From positions 1-22,971 of the IMG/VR virus record IMGVR_UViG_3300000595_000006: a stretch of DNA of 22,971 nt. The stretch is one strand, 5' to 3'. The notes under the pieces were generated by a model, which ran no database searches, was not told the origin of the DNA, and saw only the letters and a program-made list of their open reading frames with translations. The DNA comes from a virus. This document shows positions 7,066 through 11,619 of this stretch, in pieces; within the stretch, counting starts at the first letter, position 1, and every line of letters begins with the position of its first letter. Made by a program: the position numbers and the translations under genes.

Positions 7066-7284
7066 ATGAATAAGAAAAAAGCAATCACCAGACTTTCAAA
7101 AGCGGCTGCGGCAGAAGCTGTCGAAAACGTGATGGGGCACATTTGGGAAGATAATTGGAATCCTGATGCTCATATCTCAGTCACTTTGACGATTGACGAG
7201 CTTCGCTGTGCAACTTTTCTGCACACGGGCCGCGCACCGAATTGGTGGTTAAAACCATACAAGAAAAATGCCAACAAAATTTGA
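7066..7284 (+). CDS. Small hypothetical protein (72 aa)
   Basis: I do not recognise this protein. ATG at 7066 is chosen; GTG at 7060 would add two residues drawn from the adjacent repeat. The N-terminal half is an Ala/Lys-rich helix (ITRLSKAAAAEAVENVMGHI). The second half has beta-like 'AHISVTLTIDELRCATFLH' and ends 'NWWLKPYKK'. The gene lies just inside the left 25-bp inverted repeat, is A+T-richer than the structural genes, and overlaps the next gene by 17 nt, which suggests coupled translation. Confidence 0.5.
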   Translation: MNKKKAITRLSKAAAAEAVENVMGHIWEDNWNPDAHISVTLTIDELRCATFLHTGRAPNWWLKPYKKNANKI

Positions 7285-7546
7285 AATTCCAGCCCGAACG
7301 GAGCGGCATTGTGAGCCGTGCGAATTTCTTAAGCGGTCCAACATGCTTTGCACGCGGTTGGATGGGATAAAATGCGATTACGATTGCACACATCCAAACT
7401 GTTACCACGATCTGCCTCTTTCCGATGACCCGTTAACCAGGGGGAAGCAAATAGCGTTACGTGAACAAAACGCAAAAAATGGACGGTTTATCGGCAAGGA
7501 TGACAAACAACCGGCATGGTGCCCGTTACTTGTCGTGAAGGGATAA
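7268..7546 (+). CDS. Small cysteine-rich hypothetical protein (92 aa)
   Basis: The family is not recognised. Cysteines are clustered as 'RHCEPCEFL', 'MLCTRLDGIKCDYDCTHPNC' and 'AWCPLL', with a His in 'CYHDLP', enough for at least one and possibly two zinc or iron-sulfur sites. The final residues (LLVVKG and the stop) are encoded by the type B repeat at 7527-7548, so its native C-terminus may have been lost. It faces the minus-strand operon tail to tail, with no intergenic gap. It is one of three unrelated-looking Cys-rich mini-proteins in the accessory block. Confidence 0.5.
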   Translation: MPTKFEIPARTERHCEPCEFLKRSNMLCTRLDGIKCDYDCTHPNCYHDLPLSDDPLTRGKQIALREQNAKNGRFIGKDDKQPAWCPLLVVKG

Positions 7547-7548
7547 TC
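7527..7548 (+). repeat. Repeat type B, copy 2, at a convergent gene boundary
   Basis: Identical over 22 bp to 5539-5560. It contains the stop codon of the plus-strand gene ending at 7546 and the stop of the minus-strand frame ending at 7547, so it marks the breakpoint at which the minus-strand transposase-like frame ends. Confidence 0.8.
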
Positions 7549-7837
7549 ACCATTCTTTCGCGGCTACCCCGTTACGGCTTTGAGCCATGAGAAACACGGC
7601 GAAGAACCAAGACTTCAAACTGGTTTCGCTCTTGTGGAAAATCGTCCCGGCTGTCGGATGCAACTGGAAGCCGCAGAACGAACAAGCGTAACAGCGGCGG
7701 CCCGTGACCTTGTAGAAACAGTTGGTCTTTCCACATTCGCATTTTCCCCCATCAGGCCAACGATTCCAGAAGATAAACTCCAGACATACATCGTCGTTCG
7801 GAAAGTCCGCGTCGAATTGTTTGAAGCTATACTTCAT
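7547..7837 (-). pseudogene. IS1595-family transposase, N-terminal zinc-ribbon fragment
   Basis: The 96 residues match the start of IS1595-type transposases: 'FKQFDADFPNDDVCLEFIFW' and NRWPDGGKCECG, a zinc ribbon made of CECGKTNC and CYACSFC, then 'HPTAGTIFHKSETSLKSWFF' and 'LMAQSRNGVAAKEW'. Full proteins run to roughly 200-300 residues with a DDE-type catalytic domain; none of that domain is present. The frame ends exactly at a type B repeat, so it appears cut at that point. The start overlaps the upstream minus-strand gene by 11 nt, which looks like an operon and not a fresh insertion. It may therefore be a domesticated stand-alone zinc ribbon; I classify it as a remnant because the catalytic part is missing. 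Confidence 0.65.
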
Positions 7838-8144
7838 GAGATTTTAGGAGTTTCTCGCCCCGCGCCAAGAGCCGGTCAAGCGATGTGTTTTTGTTTCTGC
7901 GTGCGGCAGCAGCTTTCCCCGCACGAGACTTCCACCATATCCTATTTTTGGCGTTCAATTTTTTCCGGTTCCGTTTCGCCCAAGCGCGATACATTTTGGA
8001 CTGTTTCCCCGAGTTGGCGTATTGACGATTTCGCCGCTGAATCGTCGCTTTTCCAACAGCCGATTTACGCCATCTCTTTTGCGCGGCAGCGACTTTCTTT
8101 TTATTCTTCGCCCGCCATTGGCGGTGATATTCAGTGCGGCTCAT
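7827..8144 (-). CDS. Highly basic two-repeat protein (105 aa)
   Basis: The start at 8144 (MSRTEYHRQW) is chosen because it lies 4 nt after the HTH gene's stop; longer versions would overlap that gene. The protein is extremely rich in Lys, Arg and Trp and consists of two similar units, about residues 6-40 (YHRQWRAKNKKKVAAAQKRW and on) and 51-85 (MYRAWAKRNRKKLNAKNRIW and on), each ending in a K-S-x-x-G-K-A motif. Such R/K/W-rich stretches resemble the N-terminal regions of some HNH-endonuclease-like phage proteins, but no HNH motif is visible. A nucleic-acid-binding role is the natural inference. The product is otherwise unknown. Confidence 0.6.
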   Translation of the reverse strand: MSRTEYHRQWRAKNKKKVAAAQKRWRKSAVGKATIQRRNRQYANSGKQSKMYRAWAKRNRKKLNAKNRIWWKSRAGKAAAARRNKNTSLDRLLARGEKLLKSHEV

Positions 8145-8148
8145 GGGA

Positions 8149-8334
8149 TTACTTCTTTGGCTTGGACTTTTTGAGGCGGGCAATGACGCCCTCTTGCGCG
8201 ACGGCCAGCGGTTCTGTCTTGCCATGTTCCCATTCCCAAAGGGTGCGGGCAGGAACATCTAACAACTCAGCGGCCCCGGCCTGTGTCAGGCCAAGCCGCT
8301 CGCGCTCCGCTTTGATTAAGGCTGAGAATGTCAT
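8149..8334 (-). CDS. XRE/Cro-type HTH transcriptional regulator (61 aa)
   Basis: The start at 8334 gives a compact helix-turn-helix protein; upstream in-frame starts would overlap the previous gene. 'LIKAERERLGLTQAGAAELL' followed by DVPARTLWEWEHGKTEP is a clear HTH in which 'LTQAGAAELLDVPARTLWEW' spans the two core helices. It is nearly all DNA-binding domain, with a short basic tail (RLKKSKPKK) and no obvious dimerisation domain, so it may work as a Cro-like or antitoxin-like repressor. The twin palindromes upstream of the operon are its natural candidate operators. It is preceded by 4 nt and followed by 4 nt to its neighbours. Confidence 0.8.
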   Translation of the reverse strand: MTFSALIKAERERLGLTQAGAAELLDVPARTLWEWEHGKTEPLAVAQEGVIARLKKSKPKK

Positions 8335-8338
8335 GGGA

Positions 8339-8593
8339 TTATTTCCGGATGGAGAGGAACGAACCACAGGCCGGAAGGTCGTCGTTGATGGCACGTCCGT
8401 CCGATTGGAACAATTCGACTTTTACCGGGAACTGGCCAGAGAAGTGCGCCTCAATCGCCGCGACAACCTCATTGTAATCCCGCTCGTCGGATGTGCCATC
8501 AACAGACCATTGACCCTCAACCGGCTCAAAATTGGCAAGCTCGTTGGCGTTTTTGATGTTCGAAACCGTGATTTTGTTAGTGTTATTTTTCAT
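8339..8593 (-). CDS. Small hypothetical protein (84 aa)
   Basis: I do not recognise this protein. It has an Asn/Lys-rich N-terminus (MKNNTNKITVSNIKNANELA) and then a small alpha/beta-like region: 'YNEVVAAIEAHFSGQFPVKV' and 'ELFQSDGRAINDDLP'. It is acidic overall, the opposite of the basic 105-residue protein two genes downstream. Its tight packing with the HTH gene (4-nt gap) recalls toxin-antitoxin layouts, but no toxin motif is present and I do not assign that role. Confidence 0.55.
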   Translation of the reverse strand: MKNNTNKITVSNIKNANELANFEPVEGQWSVDGTSDERDYNEVVAAIEAHFSGQFPVKVELFQSDGRAINDDLPACGSFLSIRK

Positions 8594-8607
8594 AATGGTA
8601 TCTGTTT

Positions 8608-8769
8608 TTATTGTCCGCTATTGATTTTGAACCAACGCTCCGCGCCCTTCTTTGTTTTAAACGTTTTGCTTTTCGTGAACGTCATAGCCAGCCATTGCTG
8701 GTTGTTGATGCGGAACACGCCTCTTGAAATCTGCTCGTTATTTCCTAAATCCAACGTTTCGTTTTTCAT
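8608..8769 (-). CDS. Small hypothetical protein (53 aa), first gene of the minus-strand operon
   Basis: ATG at 8769 to TAA at 8608 gives 53 residues: MKNETLDLGNNEQISRGVFR, then INNQQWLAMTFTKSKTF and a basic end with 'AERWFKINSGQ'. The pattern (a short strand 'GVFRINNQQWLAMTFTKSKTFKT' and a helix 'KKGAERWFK') resembles small arm-like DNA-binding or DUF-type mini-proteins, but I cannot name it. It lies 14 nt upstream of the 84-residue gene on the same strand and starts 9 nt from the first palindromic operator. No Shine-Dalgarno sequence is visible. Confidence 0.5.
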   Translation of the reverse strand: MKNETLDLGNNEQISRGVFRINNQQWLAMTFTKSKTFKTKKGAERWFKINSGQ

Positions 8770-8775
8770 GTTTCT

Positions 8776-8804
8776 AATTTCGCAGATTCTGCGAATGAAG
8801 TCAA
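8776..8804 (-). promoter_or_regulatory. Candidate promoter of the minus-strand operon
   Basis: On the minus strand TTGACT (8804-8799) is followed 17 nt later by GAAATT (8781-8776), with the first palindrome filling the spacer. Transcription would then begin close to the ATG at 8769, giving a leaderless or nearly leaderless message. An alternative -10 is TATAAC (8836-8831), which would start transcription within or next to the second palindrome and leave a leader of about 50 nt. Both arrangements would let a protein bound to the palindromes block initiation. Confidence 0.35.
8779..8795. promoter_or_regulatory. Palindromic operator, copy 1
   Basis: TTCGCAGATTCTGCGAA is a perfect 17-bp palindrome (8 bp, central T, 8 bp). 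An identical copy lies 33 bp away centre to centre, about three helical turns, so two dimers would sit on the same DNA face. It is probably bound by the HTH protein encoded downstream at 8149-8334. Confidence 0.8.
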
Positions 8805-8811
8805 CATTTAT

Positions 8812-8828
8812 TTCGCAGATTCTGCGAA
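8812..8828. promoter_or_regulatory. Palindromic operator, copy 2
   Basis: Identical TTCGCAGATTCTGCGAA palindrome. The sequence between the copies includes the TTGACT -35 candidate, which fits autorepression. Confidence 0.8.
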
Positions 8829-8866
8829 TTGTTATAAACCCTTAATAACCAATTAAAAACTACGAC

Positions 8867-8891
8867 TACTTGTCGTCAGGGGATACTCGCC
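8867..8891 (+). repeat. 25-bp inverted repeat, right copy (type A)
   Basis: Perfect 25-bp reverse complement of 7034-7058, located just beyond the operators of the minus-strand operon. The first part (ACGAC-TACTT-GTCGT, 8862-8876) can also form a 5-bp hairpin. The rest of the gap to 8991 holds only a 5-bp hairpin (GCGGC 8971-8975, GCCGC 8985-8989) directly before the next start codon. Confidence 0.85.
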
Positions 8892-8991
8892 AAATACCGG
8901 TTACTGACGCGAAATCTCACCAGAAACCGCCGAAAACCCCCACAAAAAGAGTAACACCCCATTGAAAAACGCGGCAAAATAATCGCCGCAC

Positions 8992-9198
8992 ATGGAAACC
9001 GAACCGCTTTTGCTCACTCGCAAAGATGTTCTCTCCGTCCTCCCCGGCCGCAGTGCCCGTTACGTTTCAGACATGCGCCGCGCCGGCCTGAAATTCCCCA
9101 CCACCCGCACCGAAGTCGTCAATTTCCTCCGCCGCTGCCCCGCCCCGAGCCGGATTCGCAATTATTCAGAGAAATATTCGCGCCGCCGTCGCGTTTAG
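8992..9198 (+). CDS. Small Nu1-like helix-turn-helix protein (68 aa)
   Basis: 'LLTRKDVLSVLPGRSARYVS' followed by DMRRAGLKFP matches 'LFSTVKELAAALGRSEDYVT' plus YMKAGGFQLP of the protein at 5999-6229, with similar spacing into a second helix and a shared P-x-P-[ST]-R-[IY]-R motif near the end (CPAPSRIR versus HPHPTRYR). It ends in a strongly basic tail (YSRRRRV), as expected for a DNA contact arm. The two look like diverged paralogues. This one lies divergently from the minus-strand operon and upstream of the head genes, so it could be a regulator of the late operon or a second packaging-type protein. Confidence 0.6.
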   Translation: METEPLLLTRKDVLSVLPGRSARYVSDMRRAGLKFPTTRTEVVNFLRRCPAPSRIRNYSEKYSRRRRV

Positions 9199-9223
9199 TC
9201 ACCTTTAGTCACCTTTAGTCCCA
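9194..9223 (+). repeat. Three tandem TTTAGTCACC units
   Basis: TTTAGTCACC, TTTAGTCACC and TTTAGTCCCA follow one another across the stop codon of the preceding gene. Being AT-start decamers, they could be iterated binding sites or simple slippage. Confidence 0.7.
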
Positions 9224-9268
9224 CTTCGTCTCTCACACCCCATTCAGCGGAGGTGCCACGATTCCAGT

Positions 9269-9727
9269 GTGACGAATAAAAGTCCGGAAGCCTATCTCGC
9301 CAAGCTGCTGATCGCCTGGGACCGCGCCACCGATGGCGCGAACACCCTGCGCCCGCAATTCATCACCGAATTAAAAGCGGCGGATGCCCTGGTTGCTTCC
9401 GGTTCCATCGCCAGCGTCGGCAAAAATTCCGCGAACCAAACCTACAAAGGCTACGGCCCGGGCGGCGATACGCAGGAAGAAATTCGCGGCATGTGGGCCA
9501 GCCTCCTCGCGCTCTACGACCAATTGAAATCCAAAATTACCGCTGAATTCGAGGCGAGCGCAGATTTTGATTTCACCGCACCGGCAGATTTTGATTTCGA
9601 CGCGCCGATTTACGATATCCTCACCAAAATTTTCACCACCCAATCCACCGGCGGCGTGGTTTCGCTCCCGGATATTGGCGATCTCCGCGTCCCGCTGGAT
9701 TACTCCGCCACCATCGCCACCGCGTGA
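9269..9727 (+). CDS. Hypothetical head-region protein in the gpW position (152 aa)
   Basis: The GTG start at 9269 follows a GGAGG at 9249-9253 with a long spacing of 15 nt; no better start is visible. The protein has an N-terminal helical part (EAYLAKLLIAWDRATDG), a Gly-rich middle 'YKGYGPGGDTQEEIRGMW', an imperfect internal repeat 'ADFDFTAPADFDFDAP' and an aromatic-poor C-terminus. In lambda-like phages a small head-completion protein (gpW) lies between terminase and portal. Here the position relative to the portal is the same and the 4-nt overlap (GTGA) shows coupling. The sequence does not resemble gpW closely enough for me to call it one, and it is twice as long. Confidence 0.6.
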   Translation: MTNKSPEAYLAKLLIAWDRATDGANTLRPQFITELKAADALVASGSIASVGKNSANQTYKGYGPGGDTQEEIRGMWASLLALYDQLKSKITAEFEASADFDFTAPADFDFDAPIYDILTKIFTTQSTGGVVSLPDIGDLRVPLDYSATIATA

Positions 9728-11619
9728 AAAAGAAATCATTCCAATTCAAAAACACGCGCACCTCCCGGAAAACGGTGAACAAAGGTCCGATTCGGCTCAC
9801 CGCGGCGCAACGCAGAACTCGAAACCAAAAACGCGAAACCAAAAACGAGGCGCGCGCCCTCGGCGTGCTCGCGGTCACGAATCCCTGGACGGCCAAAAAC
9901 GGAACGCGCTCACAACGCCGCATTGTGGAGCGCGCCGTCGCCTGCCTCAGCAAAAATCAAGCGCACCTGGTCCGCAATTGGTACGAGAGCGGCAATCCCT
10001 ACGGCGATGGCACCCGCAGTTTCCTCCCGGAAACATTGACGGACGCTCGCTACGATCAGAACACCGTCACTCGCCGCGAGATGATGCGCCGCATGCGCTA
10101 TTGGGAGCAGAATTCCGGGATCCTCAAGAGCGGGTTGGATGTCGGTGAACAATACATCATCGGCACGCACGTTCCCGTGGTCACATCCACGGCCTCCGCT
10201 TCCGATTGGGCCACCAAAGCCGAGGCGGTGTTCATCGAAATGTGCGGCAACGCCGGGTTGAACGGCGAAACATTCTTTGACCTGCTCTGCATCGGTCACC
10301 GCCGGAAAAAAGTGGATGGCAACGTTCTCTTTGTTGAAACCAGCAAACCCGGCGCCATCACCATCCGCGCCGGCACCAAATACGAGACCGAGCTGAATCT
10401 GTTAAAACCCTGCTTCCAAATGGTGGAAGCGCACCGCATCGGCACGCCCTTCGCGCTCTGGCAGGAAAACGATTTGGACATCTTCGACGGCGTCCAATAC
10501 CGCACGATCGAGACGAAAATGCCGGATGGCCGCATCCGCCGGCAAAAAGTGCGCTCGCATTTCTGGGTGAATGACTCCGCGAACGATTTCAGCGCGGAGG
10601 AAGGCTTCACGGATGTTCCCATCGAGAACTGTTACTACGCGGCCAGCGCCCATCGCGTGAATGAAACGCGCAGCGTGAGTGATTTTTACGCCGCTGAACC
10701 CACGCTCGCGCTGCTCGAAGACCTGCTCAAGATGGAAATGCGCGCGCAGGAAGTGCAGAGCGACATCGCCCTGTTCATCACCAACGGCGCGGGCGCGATG
10801 GTGAATGAGAAAACCGCCGCCACCATGGGCGGGCTCGGCATCAAACTGAGCAAGGATGCAGATGGAAAACCCGTCGTCACCGCCAAGGATGTGGACGCCG
10901 TCAAAGCCGTTTACGAAAAAATCTGGGGCGGCCGCACTGCGATTGGCCGAACGGGCGATACCTTGACGGCCATGGCTCCGAACCGCCCGGCGGAAGCCAC
11001 GCTGAACCTCTGGAATTACCTGATCAACCTTTTTTGTTCCGCCGCGCGCCTCCCACGCCTGCTCGTATTCCCCACCATGAATCGCGGCCAGGGCACGGAA
11101 GTGCGCGCCGAGATCGAGAAAGCCAACGCCGCGTTCATCGCGGAATTCAATCGCATTTGGAAACCGTTCATTCATCGCGCCTGGAAATATTTCATCGGTT
11201 GGGCCATCAAAAACGATGAACGCCTGAAAAACGCACCCGCGGATTGGGCCAGCATTGAAGTTTCTCCGCCGCGCAGTCTCACCGTCGATATCGGGTATGA
11301 TAACGACGCGGACCTCGCCAAACTCGCCGCCGGCGTCACCAACCTGCACACGCTCGCGCAGAAATACGGCACCACCAAGAGCAAACTGATCAGCCAATCC
11401 GTCAGCGACCTCTTCGACATCAAACTCGCCTGCGCCAAAAAAGCCGAGCAATCCGAATACGCCCAATACGGCATCACCGTGGATGCCGCCGAGGTGCGCA
11501 ATAACCTCGGCGACGTCGTGAAAAACCTCGCCGCCATGAAAACGGCGGATGCCGCCAAAGCCACTGCGGAAGCCAACGCCGAAAACCCGGACCAAGAAAA
11601 GGAGCTTATCGCCGCATGA
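9724..11619 (+). CDS. Phage portal protein, lambda family
   Basis: The portal is the dodecameric ring at one capsid vertex through which DNA is packaged and ejected. The N-terminal core shows the family's run 'SQRRIVERAVACLSKNQAHL', 'MMRRMRYWEQNSGILKSGLD' and VGEQYIIGTHVPVV, the helix-rich wing with 'LALLEDLLKMEMRAQEVQSD', and a late 'PRLLVFPTMNRGQGTEVRAE' then 'FNRIWKPFIHRAWKYFIGWA'. The 631 residues exceed lambda gpB (533); part of this is an N-terminal extension of about 45 residues that includes a 14-bp tandem repeat. The GTG start overlaps the preceding stop (GTGA), and its own stop overlaps the next ATG. The last 60 residues are Ala/Glu-rich. Confidence 0.9.
   Translation: MKKKSFQFKNTRTSRKTVNKGPIRLTAAQRRTRNQKRETKNEARALGVLAVTNPWTAKNGTRSQRRIVERAVACLSKNQAHLVRNWYESGNPYGDGTRSFLPETLTDARYDQNTVTRREMMRRMRYWEQNSGILKSGLDVGEQYIIGTHVPVVTSTASASDWATKAEAVFIEMCGNAGLNGETFFDLLCIGHRRKKVDGNVLFVETSKPGAITIRAGTKYETELNLLKPCFQMVEAHRIGTPFALWQENDLDIFDGVQYRTIETKMPDGRIRRQKVRSHFWVNDSANDFSAEEGFTDVPIENCYYAASAHRVNETRSVSDFYAAEPTLALLEDLLKMEMRAQEVQSDIALFITNGAGAMVNEKTAATMGGLGIKLSKDADGKPVVTAKDVDAVKAVYEKIWGGRTAIGRTGDTLTAMAPNRPAEATLNLWNYLINLFCSAARLPRLLVFPTMNRGQGTEVRAEIEKANAAFIAEFNRIWKPFIHRAWKYFIGWAIKNDERLKNAPADWASIEVSPPRSLTVDIGYDNDADLAKLAAGVTNLHTLAQKYGTTKSKLISQSVSDLFDIKLACAKKAEQSEYAQYGITVDAAEVRNNLGDVVKNLAAMKTADAAKATAEANAENPDQEKELIAA
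9820..9847 (+). repeat. 14-bp perfect tandem repeat in the portal gene
   Basis: CGAAACCAAAAACG occurs twice head to tail and is read as part of 'RNQKRETKNEA' in the N-terminal extension of the portal protein. Length 28 bp is not a multiple of three, so the units are read in different frames. Confidence 0.75.

Noticed and set aside
7580-8845. 421-codon plus-strand reading frame across the accessory cassette
   Set aside because: It is antisense to five tightly packed minus-strand frames with recognisable HTH and zinc-ribbon domains. Its translation is low in recognisable motifs and runs through the operator palindromes.
5539-8891. CRISPR array from the repeated 22-25 bp sequences
   Set aside because: The copies are irregularly spaced, in both orientations, and separated by genes. 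No spacer-length units and no cas genes are seen.
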